NCBI GenBank assembly: GCA_029263415.1
Contig: JAJCXN010000026.1
Location: 62,001-126,000, forward strand
Length of the DNA: 64,000 bases
Reading direction: 5' to 3'
Source of the DNA: Acidobacteriota bacterium
Lineage (GTDB): Bacteria; Acidobacteriota; Thermoanaerobaculia; Multivoradales; Multivoraceae
A program made the position numbers and the translations under genes. Below are positions 44,464-53,524 of this stretch, in pieces (positions within the stretch are counted from its first letter, which is position 1; each line of letters starts with the position of its first letter). The notes beneath the pieces are model-generated. The model was given only the letters and a program-made list of their open reading frames with translations. It was not told where the DNA came from and ran no database searches.

Positions 44464-44530
44464 TATTCTCTTGCGGTACAGCGCGTGCCAGCGGTAGCTG
44501 GATTGCGAGGCTTATGCTTTGAGTAGGACT
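44464..44530. repeat. Intergenic repeat, copy B
   Basis: Second copy of the element at 42155-42222. It contains a perfect small hairpin, CCAGC-GGTA-GCTGG. It ends about 18 bp before the start of the alpha/beta hydrolase lipoprotein gene. Copy A lies next to a gene on the other strand, so the element does not keep a fixed orientation to the neighbouring gene. Confidence 0.7.
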
Positions 44531-44547
44531 CACTGTGAAGAGGCCAG

Positions 44548-45450
44548 ATGCTGAAGAAAGAGACATTGTTGGCGCTGATGCTTTTGATGCTCGTTGCGTG
44601 CTCGAGCCACCCGCAACCCGAGCGTTCAGAGCACCCTCCGCAGGCCATGGTGGCGTCTACAGATGAAGCGGAGGCGGACGAGCTGCCGTCAGGCCTACGT
44701 GAGCATCTGATCGAGACTCACGCGGGTCGGACCGTGAAGATTGTTGAGTGGCTAGCGTCCGATGGCGAGCAAGTAGATTTGTCTTTGCCAGTTGTGCTGT
44801 TTGTTCACGGAACACCCGGAGGCTGGTCGGGTGCAGCAGACGTTTTCGCGGTTCCTCAACTGCAAACGCAGGCGCGCCTCCTGAGCATCGACCGTCTGGT
44901 CTGGGGTGGGTCGGCAGCAGGCGGCGTGGAGCCGTCGCTCGCAGTTCAGGCAGACGCGGTGTCTGCCTGCTTGGAGTGGGCTGGGCCCAACTCAGCTGCC
45001 GTGTTGGTAGGTCATTCGCTAGGCGCACCGATCATCGTGCGGACTGCGATGGACTTTCCCGAACTGGTCGAGGGTCTTGTGATCTTGGCCGGTTCTGTCG
45101 ATCCTGCGCTCGAGAAGACGACTTGGTACCAGGCGCTTGGCCGCTGGCGGATCATTCGGTGGATGCTGCCCGATTCGCTGCGATTGGCGGACGCTGAGAT
45201 CATCGACCTGCGCGAGGAGCTTGCGGCGATGCTGCCACGGTGGGGAGACCTCAAGATGCCATTTGTGATCGTTCACGGTCGGGGTGACAGTTTGGTTCCG
45301 ATTGCCAATGTCGACTTCATGGAACGGGTTCTCACTAATGCGCCGCTCGATGTTCACCGTCTTAGGAAGCGCGGCCACTTCATTCCATGGAAAGATCAGC
45401 ACTTGATTGCCGAGCGAATCACGGCGTTGATTGACCGGCTGACGGAATGA
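44548..45450 (+). CDS. Alpha/beta hydrolase lipoprotein
   Basis: A 300-residue lipoprotein with lipobox LVAC ending at C18. The hydrolase fold shows the oxyanion segment FVHGTPGGW, the nucleophile elbow GHSLG, an acid in HGRGDSLVP and the catalytic His in KRGHFIPW. A GAAGAGG ribosome-binding site precedes the ATG. It is a periplasmic-facing esterase, lipase or similar enzyme; the substrate is unknown. The exported M20 amidohydrolase follows 46 bp downstream and may be cotranscribed. Confidence 0.88.
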   Translation: MLKKETLLALMLLMLVACSSHPQPERSEHPPQAMVASTDEAEADELPSGLREHLIETHAGRTVKIVEWLASDGEQVDLSLPVVLFVHGTPGGWSGAADVFAVPQLQTQARLLSIDRLVWGGSAAGGVEPSLAVQADAVSACLEWAGPNSAAVLVGHSLGAPIIVRTAMDFPELVEGLVILAGSVDPALEKTTWYQALGRWRIIRWMLPDSLRLADAEIIDLREELAAMLPRWGDLKMPFVIVHGRGDSLVPIANVDFMERVLTNAPLDVHRLRKRGHFIPWKDQHLIAERITALIDRLTE

Positions 45451-45496
45451 CGACGACCCTTTCGTTGAGGGCTCTCGCAACAAGGAGACTCGATTG

Positions 45497-46855
45497 ATGA
45501 TCGATGCAAGAGGCCAGCTCCGTCTGCGATGGGTTGGAGTATTGGTGATGGGTGTCGTGGGGCTGGCGGTTGCTGGCGGTGTTGGAGCACAGTCGCTCGA
45601 GGCCGCGATCGCTGCTGACTACGAGCGCGAGCTAGGCGATTTGTTTGTGCACTTTCATGAGAATCCGGAGTTGTCGTTTCGTGAAGAGCGTACCGCCGCT
45701 CGCCTAGCCGAGGAGCTGCGCAAGTCGGGGGTCGAAGTCACCACCGGTATCGGACGCACCGGCATCGTGGGCATGATGCGCAACGGACCGGGCCCTACGG
45801 TCTTGGTTAGAGCGGATATGGACGGCCTGCCGGTCGCTGAGCAGTCGGAGTTGTCTTACTCGTCCACCGCCCGGCAGGTCGATCTGTCGGGTAAAGAAGT
45901 CCCGGTGATGCACGCCTGTGGCCACGACGTCCACATCACTTCGTTGGTTGGTACCGCCCGCCGTCTAGCTGCCATGAAGGACAGCTGGAGTGGGACGGTA
46001 ATGCTGATTGGCCAGCCCGCAGAAGAACGCATCAGTGGGGCGCGCGAGATGCTCGAAGACGGCCTCTACGATCGCTTCGGAGTGCCGGACTATGCGCTCG
46101 CCTTCCACGTCTCGGCGGGTGATCCCGCGGGAAAGATCAATGTTCCACCGGGCCTGATGGCGTCGTCATCGGACAGCATCGACATCACAGTACGTGGGGT
46201 TGGCACGCATGGCGCCGCACCTCACAAAGGCAAGGATCCCGTCTACATCGCCGCGCAAATAGTGGTGGCACTCCAGGGCATTGTCAGTCGCGAACTCAAT
46301 CCGCTCGAGCCCGGCGTGGTGACGGTGGGAGCGATTCACGGCGGCTTCAAGCACAACATCATCTCCGACAAAGTCGAGCTGCAGCTGACAGTCAGAGCCA
46401 ACAACGAAGAGACCCGTGAGAAGCTGCTGACCGCGATCGAACGGATTGCAGACGGTGTCGGCCGTGCGGCGGGCTTGCCGGACGTGCTCTTGCCGCGTGT
46501 CGTGCGTCTGAGCGAATCAACTCCAACGACGATCAACAACACCGCGCTTGCCGAGCGCGTTCGCAATGCCATCACTCGTGGCATGGGTGAGGACATTCTC
46601 TATGTCGTGAAACCGTCGGGAATGGGTGCCGAGGACTTCGCCTACTTTGTACAGACCGAGCACAGCGTGCCAGGCACGTATTTCTCTGTCGGCGGCACAT
46701 CTCAAGCTGACTTGGATGCAGCTGCCGATGGTGGTCCGCCGATACCGTCGCACCATTCACCATTCTTTAGAGTTGAGCCTGAGCCTTCGATCAAGTCTGG
46801 AGTGCAGGCGATGACTCTCGCGGTCCTAGAGCTGCTGGGCCGGCAAGACCCATGA
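45497..46855 (+). CDS. Exported M20-family amidohydrolase
   Basis: A 452-residue zinc amidohydrolase of the M20D group (IAA-amino acid/hippurate hydrolase-like). A signal peptide (WVGVLVMGVVGLAVAGGVGAQ) is followed by HFHENPELSFREERTA, VLVRADMDGLPVAEQ, VMHACGHDVHITSLVG, GQPAEERISGAREM and a GTHGAAPHKGKDPV dimerisation-domain segment. The metal ligands Cys/His/Glu/His appear intact. The start ATG 45497 has AAGGAG 8 nt upstream; a TTG three bases earlier is less likely. Presumably it cleaves N-acyl amino acids in the periplasm. Confidence 0.92.
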   Translation: MIDARGQLRLRWVGVLVMGVVGLAVAGGVGAQSLEAAIAADYERELGDLFVHFHENPELSFREERTAARLAEELRKSGVEVTTGIGRTGIVGMMRNGPGPTVLVRADMDGLPVAEQSELSYSSTARQVDLSGKEVPVMHACGHDVHITSLVGTARRLAAMKDSWSGTVMLIGQPAEERISGAREMLEDGLYDRFGVPDYALAFHVSAGDPAGKINVPPGLMASSSDSIDITVRGVGTHGAAPHKGKDPVYIAAQIVVALQGIVSRELNPLEPGVVTVGAIHGGFKHNIISDKVELQLTVRANNEETREKLLTAIERIADGVGRAAGLPDVLLPRVVRLSESTPTTINNTALAERVRNAITRGMGEDILYVVKPSGMGAEDFAYFVQTEHSVPGTYFSVGGTSQADLDAAADGGPPIPSHHSPFFRVEPEPSIKSGVQAMTLAVLELLGRQDP

Positions 46856-46913
46856 TGCGCTCGGCCAGCACGAAACACTAGACCGGCTGCTTAGGTCTAG
46901 GATAGGAATTACC

Positions 46914-49382
46914 ATGCGAGGGCTCCCGCTGATGAAAATCGCAGTTCTGATCGGCGCACTATTGTGTGCGGTGCCAGGGCAAGTGGCCGCAGCCGAGAAC
47001 GCGCCCGTATCAGGCGCAACCGACGTGGCCGATGCGCACGCTCAGTTCGTGCGTAGGACCTGCGTTCGGTGCCATCGCGATCGCACCATGACCGGCGGTT
47101 TGACTCTTGAGCAGTTCGATTTCTCGAATCCCGAAGGGGAACCTGAGATCGCCGAGAAGATGATCCGCAAGTTGCGTACTGGCATGATGCCGCCGCCGCC
47201 CATGAAGCGGCCCGAGCAGTCTGATGTCGATCAACTGGTCGCCTATCTCGAGGGACGGCTGGACGCTGTTGCGGAGGCCAACCCCGCTCCCGGAGAGCGC
47301 ACCTTCCAGCGACTCAACCGTGCCGAGTACCAACGATCGATTGGCGATCTGGTGGCCTTGCCGGTGGACGTGGAGGCTCTACTGCCGCCGGACACGATCA
47401 GCCAGGGCTTCGACAACATTGCTGATGTTCAAACGCTGTCTCCCACGGTGATGGAGAGTTACTTGCGAGCGGCGGGCAAGATCAGTCGGGCGGCTATTGG
47501 CGACCCCGAGGGCGGGGCTGGTGAGATCAGCTACAAGGTGCCGCGCACGGCTTCCCAGATGGGCCATGTCGAGGGTGCCCCGTGGGGGACGCGCGGAGGA
47601 CTTTCCACGCTACATACCTTTCCCGCGACTGGCGAGTACGTCTTTCGGATTCTTTTGCACAGCACCCCAACCGGCCAGCTCTTCGGCTCGACAGCAGCGG
47701 GAGAACAGTTGGAGCTTTCAGTCGACGGTCATCGTGTCGCCCTGCTTGATGTCGACCCCAGCATGGATGAGTCCGATCCCGAAGGCATGGAAATGAAGAG
47801 TGCGCGGGTCACCATCAAGGCGGGCACACGGCGCTTGTCCGCTGCCTTTCTGGCGCAATACGAAGGCCCGGTGAACGATGCACTGCAACAGATCGCACAC
47901 ACCTTGGCAGACACCCAGATCGGGAACGCGCAAGGTGTCACCACGGCACCACATCTGCGTAACCTAGCGGTTACCGGCCCCTTCAATGCCACTGGCCTCG
48001 CTGAGACGCCTAGCCGGCAACGTATCTTCTCGTGCCGGCCGACTAGCGCCCGAGAGGAAATGCCGTGCGCTGAACGCATCGTCGAGCGGCTTGCAACCCA
48101 GGCCTACCGTCGCCCGCTCGACAACGAGGACCTGGGATCGCTGATGGGATTCTTTGAGGTTGGCGCATCAGAAGGCGGGTTCGAGCAAGGCATCCAGACT
48201 GCTTTGCAGGCGATCCTCGCGTCGCCCCACTTTGTCTTTCGACTCGAACGCGTGCCGGATCCGGTAGACAGCAGCAGAGATGCTGGGGACCTGGAACAGG
48301 CCATCATCTATGAACTCGAGGACCTCGATCTAGCCTCCCGATTGAGCTTCTTCTTGTGGGGCAGAGGCCCAGATCAAGAGTTGTTGCGGGTCGCCAGCGC
48401 CGGCGAGCTGTCTGGTGAGATACTGAGCGAACAGGTTGATCGGATGTTGGCCCATCCAGGGGCCGAGGCACTAGCGACACGTTTCGCTTCGCAGTGGCTA
48501 CGACTCCAGGACCTGGATCGTCTCCATCCGGATGCGTTGGCCTACCCGATGTATGACCACAGGCTTGCCGAAGCGATGAAGAAGGAAACTCTGACCTTCT
48601 TTGAGCACATAGTGCGCGAAGACAAGAGCGTCCTCGATCTGCTCGATGCCGACTACACCTTCGTCAACGCGCGATTGGCTAAGCACTACGGGATTAAAGG
48701 GGTGAGCGGTTCTGAGTTTCGTCGGGTGGCACTCACCGATCCGAATCGGCGCGGGCTCTTAGGGCAAGGGGCAATCCTCGCCTCGACGTCGCATGCCAAT
48801 CGCACCTCGCCGGTGTTGCGCGGCAAGTGGGTGATGGAAGTGTTGCTTGGCAGCCCACCGCCACCGCCGCCACCAGACATCCCTGAGCTCGATGAAGGCA
48901 CCACAACCGCAGAAGGAAGGCCTTTGACCGTGCGTGAGCGGTTGGAAGAGCATCGGGCGAACCCTGCATGTGCCTCGTGTCACAACATGATTGATCCGAT
49001 TGGCCTCTCGCTCGAGAACTTCGATGTCACCGGCGCATGGCGCACGCGGGACGAAGGATCACCGATCAATGCGCTGGGCACTCTTTACGACGGCTCGGAT
49101 CTTCAGGGGCCCGGCGACCTGCGCGAAGCACTACTCCAGCGGTCGGACGTGTTCGTCACAGTGTTCACCGAAGCATTGCTCTCTTACGCAACTGGGCGTC
49201 GCGTGGATCACGCGGACATGCCTGCGGTGCGCGCGATCGTTCGCAAAGCGGAATCTGCGGGTTACCGGATTTCGGCTTTCATCGAAGCAACTGTCGACAG
49301 TCCTGCGTTCAAGCTAAGGGCGTTGAGTGCACCGGCGATGAGTGCGTCGAGAGAAGCTGTGTCAGATGAGGTTGCGAACTAG
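46914..49382 (+). CDS. Exported dihaem-motif DUF1592/DUF1588-family protein
   Basis: An 822-residue protein with a signal peptide (about 7-27). A cytochrome c-like N-terminal part has C50-x2-C53-H54 (CVRCH). The DUF1587/1592/1588/1585 modules follow: TFQRLNRAEYQRSIGDLVAL, YRRPLDNEDL, LASPHFVFRLE, LASRLSFFLWG, RRGLLGQGAILASTSHANRT, SPVLRGKWVMEVLLG and DPIGLSLENFD. A second CxxCH (C686-x2-C689-H690, CASCH) lies in the last quarter. These proteins are found in marine and soil bacteria with DUF1552 partners; the reaction is unknown. The usual adjacent DUF1552 gene is here separated by an inverted TonB receptor gene. Confidence 0.92.
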   Translation: MRGLPLMKIAVLIGALLCAVPGQVAAAENAPVSGATDVADAHAQFVRRTCVRCHRDRTMTGGLTLEQFDFSNPEGEPEIAEKMIRKLRTGMMPPPPMKRPEQSDVDQLVAYLEGRLDAVAEANPAPGERTFQRLNRAEYQRSIGDLVALPVDVEALLPPDTISQGFDNIADVQTLSPTVMESYLRAAGKISRAAIGDPEGGAGEISYKVPRTASQMGHVEGAPWGTRGGLSTLHTFPATGEYVFRILLHSTPTGQLFGSTAAGEQLELSVDGHRVALLDVDPSMDESDPEGMEMKSARVTIKAGTRRLSAAFLAQYEGPVNDALQQIAHTLADTQIGNAQGVTTAPHLRNLAVTGPFNATGLAETPSRQRIFSCRPTSAREEMPCAERIVERLATQAYRRPLDNEDLGSLMGFFEVGASEGGFEQGIQTALQAILASPHFVFRLERVPDPVDSSRDAGDLEQAIIYELEDLDLASRLSFFLWGRGPDQELLRVASAGELSGEILSEQVDRMLAHPGAEALATRFASQWLRLQDLDRLHPDALAYPMYDHRLAEAMKKETLTFFEHIVREDKSVLDLLDADYTFVNARLAKHYGIKGVSGSEFRRVALTDPNRRGLLGQGAILASTSHANRTSPVLRGKWVMEVLLGSPPPPPPPDIPELDEGTTTAEGRPLTVRERLEEHRANPACASCHNMIDPIGLSLENFDVTGAWRTRDEGSPINALGTLYDGSDLQGPGDLREALLQRSDVFVTVFTEALLSYATGRRVDHADMPAVRAIVRKAESAGYRISAFIEATVDSPAFKLRALSAPAMSASREAVSDEVAN

Positions 49383-49533
49383 GATCGGCGATGATGGAGT
49401 GAGGATTGGTTCTTGGAGGGCGCCTCTTTTGTCCGAAAGGCCTCCCAAGCTCGGGTCTTGCTCGGGTCGGTGACGCCTTGCCTGATGGGGCCGACTGCCG
49501 AGAGAGTACCGCGGACATTCTTGAAGCGAGCTT

Positions 49534-51828
49534 CTAGAAGTCGAGATCGACACCGACCGCGAGGGTTCGAGGCAAGCCCGGGCGGAGACCGTAGGGGCGC
49601 CGCGCTGCGACATAGGTCTTGTCCAACAGGTTGCGCCCTTGGGCGAAGACCGACCAACGCTTGCTAAATCGCCACCTGGCCGTGATGTCGACCAACAGAC
49701 GGGAGCCGATGCGTTGGTCGGCGGCAATCGGCCCTTGTCCTGCGTTCGAACGGGTGGTGCTAGTCCAGGATGCCGAGGTGAAGACCGAGAACACTTGGTG
49801 CTGCACCCCGATCGAAGCGTGAACTTGGTGTTCGGGGAGGTAGGGTAGTTCGTCGCCGATCTCGACCCTGGGTGCCCAATCGGCAAAGCTTGTGTTGAAG
49901 GCGCTATCGAACTCAGCGTCGCTGAGCGTATAGGCAAAGCGCAACGGGAATCGCCAGGATCCTTGCTCGGCAAGAATGGTGCGAGCCGATAGCTCAAGGC
50001 CTCGGATGTCGACCTCGCCGCCGTTGAAGAGTTCGCCGATTCCGGAGCCCCCGCCAGAGATTGTTTCTCGGCCTAGAAGGTTGGTGTAGTCAGTGGCGAA
50101 CAGCACGGCATCGCCGGTCCATTTGCCATTGGTGCGGCGATAGCCGAACTCATAGCTGGTGCTCTCTTCTTCTCGGGTCGCCTTGTTGGCCCCTGCGCCG
50201 GGAGGGGAGAATCCACGATGGACGCCCAGAAACACTTGCGATCTGTCGGTGACGGCGAGGTCGATGCCGACGCCCGGAATCAAGACGTCGACGGCATTCG
50301 CGCGCACTCGAGTCGGACCTGACACGCGTTCAGGATCTGCTTTGCTGAAGTCGAAGCGCTCATAGCTGATGCTCTCGGCGCGTAGCCCGGCCCTGATGGT
50401 GAGGCGGTTGAACCGGAAGGTGTCCTGCGCGAAAGCGGACGTGGCCTCAGCGGTCGACAGGCGGTTGGACTGGCTTCCTGGCGCTCCTAGCGTCGTCCGT
50501 TCCAGGGTGCGATCGCGGGTTCTAAAGAGCTCCTCGTGTTGCAGGCGATCCTCGAAGTCCTCGTGGTACCTCAGGCCGATCTGAAGCTGGTGGCGACCGA
50601 AGGCCTTCGGCGCCTCATCCAGCGACGGGTACCAGGTGAGCATGGACTGAATGCCGCGAGACTGATACTCGCGATCGTTGTGCCGCAAGGTAATCGCGTC
50701 ATCGACGCTGTTGATGTCTCCGCGCAAGATGGCGAGTTCGATGGGATGAGCGGTTGGGCTGGTGAGGATGTCTCCGTTGGAGACCCCGAGTACCTTCTCC
50801 GTCTTGAACCAATCGCGAGCGAAGTCGTTCTGGTAAATGGTGGTGATGAGATCGCCGTCGCCTCCGAGCTGGATGAAATGACGACCCTGGCCCTGTTGGT
50901 GCTTGGTGGAAATGAGGTCGAGCGCGGAACCGGAGTACCTTCGGAGCGGTGTTCGGTCGAAATCAGCTTGAGTCAAACCTAGATAGGTCTCGTGACCGGT
51001 CTGGTCGGTTCGGCCGAATTTGAGTTCGAACTGTTGACTGAGTCGCGCGGCGTTCGCGCTGTTCAAACGGAGTTTGCCGGTGGCATCCTCGACGGTGGTT
51101 CCTGTGCCATCTGAAGGTCCATCTAGATCCTTGAAACCAGAGGTTTCGTGGCGGAGAACGTCGATCAGCCAGCCAACGCGCTGTGCACTATCGCCAATGT
51201 GGCTCCGGACCAAGGAGGTGTCGTGCTGACCAAGCTTCAAGTTGAAGGCACCAGCCAAGGTGCTGGGTACCGATCGGGAGACCAGGTTGATGGCACCGCC
51301 AGTGGTATACGGGCCATGCTCGATGGATGCAGAGCCGGTCCGGACTTCCACGGTTTCCATGCGTCCGGCGGTTGGGAAGTAGTAGGCAGCCGGCGCCGTG
51401 TATGGGGCGGGGGCGATAAGCACGCCGTCCTCGAGCAGGGTGATCTTTGAACTGCGCTCGACACCAGTGCCGCGGAGTCCGATATTGGGCCTTAGTCCGA
51501 GGCCGTCTTCCTCTTGAACCACCACACCAGGGATCTGCATCAGAATGCGCTGAATGTCAGTGTGCGCTTGTTCTTCGAGCGTCTCCAGTTTGAGCGCTCG
51601 AGCCGAACCGGGGAGCGAGCTGACCTCATCGGTACCGACGATGGTGACTCGCTCGAAGACGGTGCGGATCGGTGCTGCGCCTTGGCTCGATGGCTCAGGC
51701 GGCTGGGCCTCGCTCTGAGCTGTTTCGGTTGAACTTGCTCCAAGCTCGATTGTGGGCGCTTGGCCTAGGGATACAGTTGTGAAGAACGCGGGTAAGCAGA
51801 TGAGTAAGGCGGTAAGCCGTGCTAGCAC
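49534..51828 (-). CDS. TonB-dependent outer-membrane receptor
   Basis: A 764-residue receptor with a signal peptide (ALLICLPAFFTTVSLGQA). The plug domain includes ERVTIVGTDEVSSLPGSARA, IPGVVVQEEDGLGLRPNIGL and ITLLEDGVLI, resembling FecA-type siderophore or citrate-iron receptors. A 22-strand barrel is expected after residue about 210, and the protein ends AVGVDLDF with the terminal Phe usual for outer-membrane barrels. The start was placed at GTG 51828, preceded by GGAG with 8 nt spacing; the open frame upstream to 52014 has no signal-like sequence. It lies inverted between the DUF1592 and DUF1552 genes. Confidence 0.9.
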   Translation of the reverse strand: MLARLTALLICLPAFFTTVSLGQAPTIELGASSTETAQSEAQPPEPSSQGAAPIRTVFERVTIVGTDEVSSLPGSARALKLETLEEQAHTDIQRILMQIPGVVVQEEDGLGLRPNIGLRGTGVERSSKITLLEDGVLIAPAPYTAPAAYYFPTAGRMETVEVRTGSASIEHGPYTTGGAINLVSRSVPSTLAGAFNLKLGQHDTSLVRSHIGDSAQRVGWLIDVLRHETSGFKDLDGPSDGTGTTVEDATGKLRLNSANAARLSQQFELKFGRTDQTGHETYLGLTQADFDRTPLRRYSGSALDLISTKHQQGQGRHFIQLGGDGDLITTIYQNDFARDWFKTEKVLGVSNGDILTSPTAHPIELAILRGDINSVDDAITLRHNDREYQSRGIQSMLTWYPSLDEAPKAFGRHQLQIGLRYHEDFEDRLQHEELFRTRDRTLERTTLGAPGSQSNRLSTAEATSAFAQDTFRFNRLTIRAGLRAESISYERFDFSKADPERVSGPTRVRANAVDVLIPGVGIDLAVTDRSQVFLGVHRGFSPPGAGANKATREEESTSYEFGYRRTNGKWTGDAVLFATDYTNLLGRETISGGGSGIGELFNGGEVDIRGLELSARTILAEQGSWRFPLRFAYTLSDAEFDSAFNTSFADWAPRVEIGDELPYLPEHQVHASIGVQHQVFSVFTSASWTSTTRSNAGQGPIAADQRIGSRLLVDITARWRFSKRWSVFAQGRNLLDKTYVAARRPYGLRPGLPRTLAVGVDLDF

Positions 51829-51918
51829 GAGATGAACTCCAAGCAGTACACCAAAAAGGGCCTGCGGTTGTCGTGTCAATAGGGAGGTCGATGCCGGGGT
51901 GGGCCGACATCTCGGACT

Positions 51919-51943
51919 ATATGGGACTAAATCAGTCCTATAT
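51919..51943. promoter_or_regulatory. 25-bp near-perfect palindrome, putative operator
   Basis: ATATG GGACT AAATC AGTCC TATAT: perfect GGACT/AGTCC arms with AT-rich flanks that also pair except for one position. It lies about 90-115 bp before the TonB receptor start and 122-146 bp before the DUF1552 gene. The GGACT-n5-AGTCC core resembles binding sites of Rrf2/IscR-like iron-sulfur regulators in some taxa, which would fit an iron-type receptor. Assignment to a regulator is inference. Confidence 0.5.
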
Positions 51944-52064
51944 ACACGCAATAGCCGCAGCGCAGTCTGATGTTTGCCGCAGCAGGAAGTCGTGATTTGG
52001 CGTAGGATCTTCAAAACTCGTATTTCGGTTCACCCATCGAGTCAGCCCGTCCAAGGAACCCCCG

Positions 52065-53453
52065 ATGTACCTCACGAACAGACACCTCTCACGCCGAACT
52101 GTCCTCCGAGGCCTCGGGGTCGGGATGACCGTTCCGCTCCTTGACGCGATGACGCCGATGCGCGCCCTGGCCAGTGTCACAGCAGACGCCAGCGCCGTCG
52201 CAGACCCGACTCGTTTGATCTGTATCGAGATGGTCCATGGCGCTGCGGGATCGAATGAATGGGGCGCTAAGCAGCATCTATGGGCTCCTGAAAATACAGG
52301 TTCAGAGTTCGACCTGAGCAAGAGCAGCTTGAGTCCGTTGGAGCCTTGGCGCCACATGCTGAATATCGTCAGCAATACCGACGTTCGCAATGCGGAAGCG
52401 TTCACCGCAAGGGAAGTTGGTGGCGACCACTTCAGGTCGAGTGCCACCTTCCTCACCCAAGCTCATCCGTATCAAACCGAGGGCTCGGACGTTCGAGTCG
52501 GCAAGTCTCTGGATCAGATGTATGCCGACAGGTTCGGCCAGGACACGCCGATCCCGTCAATGCAGCTTTGCATTGAGAATGTCGATCAAGCCGGTGGCTG
52601 TGCCTATGGGTATGCGTGTGTTTACACCGACACCATCTCTTGGGCATCCGAGAGTCAGCCACTGCCGATGATGCGCGATCCGCGGGTTGTGTTTGATCAG
52701 TTATTTGGCGCGGGCGGCAGCGCTGCTGAGCGGGCCGCTCGGCTCCGTACTGATCGCAGCATTCTCGACTGGATTACCGGGGAAGTGTCGCGGCTCAAGG
52801 CCGATCTGGGCGCTTCTGATCGACGTCGACTCGACAACTACCTCGACAACGTTCGCGAGGTCGAGCGACGCATTCAACGGATCGAGGGTCACAACACGTC
52901 CGGCGAGGGCCGAGCGATGCCGGAGGCGCCGATCGGTGTACCGGACTCCTTCGAGGAACACGTCAAGCTGATGTTCGATCTTCAGGTGTTGGCATTCCAG
53001 TCAGACACCACTCGTGTCTTCTCCTTCAAGATGGGGCGTGACGGATCCGCACGGGTCTATCCGGACAGCGGGGTCAACGCACCGTTCCATCCCGCCTCGC
53101 ACCACGGCGGCAAAGAAGACCGGGTGATGGACTTCTCCAAGATCAATCGCTATCACGTTGGCATGCTTCCGTATCTGTTCGAGAAGCTCGACCAGGCTGC
53201 CGATGGCGAAGCATCGCTGTTGGACAAGACCATGGTCATCTATGGCTCTCCCATGGGTGATTCGAACCTGCACAACCACAAGCGCTGCCCGCTGATCGTG
53301 GCAGGCGGTGCGAACGGGACCCTTCAAGGCAACCAACACATCAAGGCAGATGACGGCACCCCGATGGCCAACGCAATGCTGGACCTGATGCACAAGTTGG
53401 GGCTCGAAGAGGTGGGTTCGTTCGGCGATAGCAGCGGCGTGCTCTCGGTCTGA
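52065..53453 (+). CDS. Tat-exported DUF1552 family protein
   Basis: A 462-residue protein whose N terminus LSRRTVLRGLGVGMTVPLL is a twin-arginine signal. The body matches DUF1552: CIEMVHGAAGSNEWGAKQH, MLNIVSNTDVRNAEAF, THSTFLTQAHPY-like GDHFRSSATFL, VDQAGGCAYGYACVYTDT, WASESQPLPMMRDPRVVFDQLF and FKMGRDGSARVYP. Related to sulfatase/alkaline-phosphatase-like (DUF1501) folds. Function unknown; it usually pairs with DUF1592 proteins, suggesting one periplasmic complex or pathway. The ribosome-binding site is AAGGAA. Confidence 0.92.
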   Translation: MYLTNRHLSRRTVLRGLGVGMTVPLLDAMTPMRALASVTADASAVADPTRLICIEMVHGAAGSNEWGAKQHLWAPENTGSEFDLSKSSLSPLEPWRHMLNIVSNTDVRNAEAFTAREVGGDHFRSSATFLTQAHPYQTEGSDVRVGKSLDQMYADRFGQDTPIPSMQLCIENVDQAGGCAYGYACVYTDTISWASESQPLPMMRDPRVVFDQLFGAGGSAAERAARLRTDRSILDWITGEVSRLKADLGASDRRRLDNYLDNVREVERRIQRIEGHNTSGEGRAMPEAPIGVPDSFEEHVKLMFDLQVLAFQSDTTRVFSFKMGRDGSARVYPDSGVNAPFHPASHHGGKEDRVMDFSKINRYHVGMLPYLFEKLDQAADGEASLLDKTMVIYGSPMGDSNLHNHKRCPLIVAGGANGTLQGNQHIKADDGTPMANAMLDLMHKLGLEEVGSFGDSSGVLSV

Positions 53454-53459
53454 GGGCGA

Positions 53460-53518
53460 TAGCCAAGGTTGTCAGCAGTAGCCAAGCGTCAGCAGTAGCC
53501 AAGGTAGTCAATGGAGGG
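53460..53518. repeat. Short direct repeats between DUF1552 and ankyrin genes
   Basis: GTCAGCAGTAGCCAAG occurs at 53471-53486 and 53488-53503, with related AGCCAAGG copies on both sides. It occupies nearly the whole 71-bp gap between the two genes. No function is apparent. Confidence 0.75.
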
Positions 53519-53524
53519 CTAGGC

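Larger units (their letters stand above)
43983..44547. other. 565-bp intergenic region between divergent genes
   Basis: Separates the SulP gene (minus) from the alpha/beta hydrolase lipoprotein gene (plus). Seen here are a short hairpin at 44017-44034 and one copy of a two-copy intergenic repeat at 44464-44530. Open frames in the rest are short and lack domain features, so no gene is called. Promoters for both flanking genes should lie here. Confidence 0.5.

Noticed and set aside
51829-52014. Longer N terminus for the TonB-dependent receptor
   Set aside because: The added residues lack signal features and would cover the palindromic promoter element; a GTG with good ribosome-binding site precedes the signal peptide.
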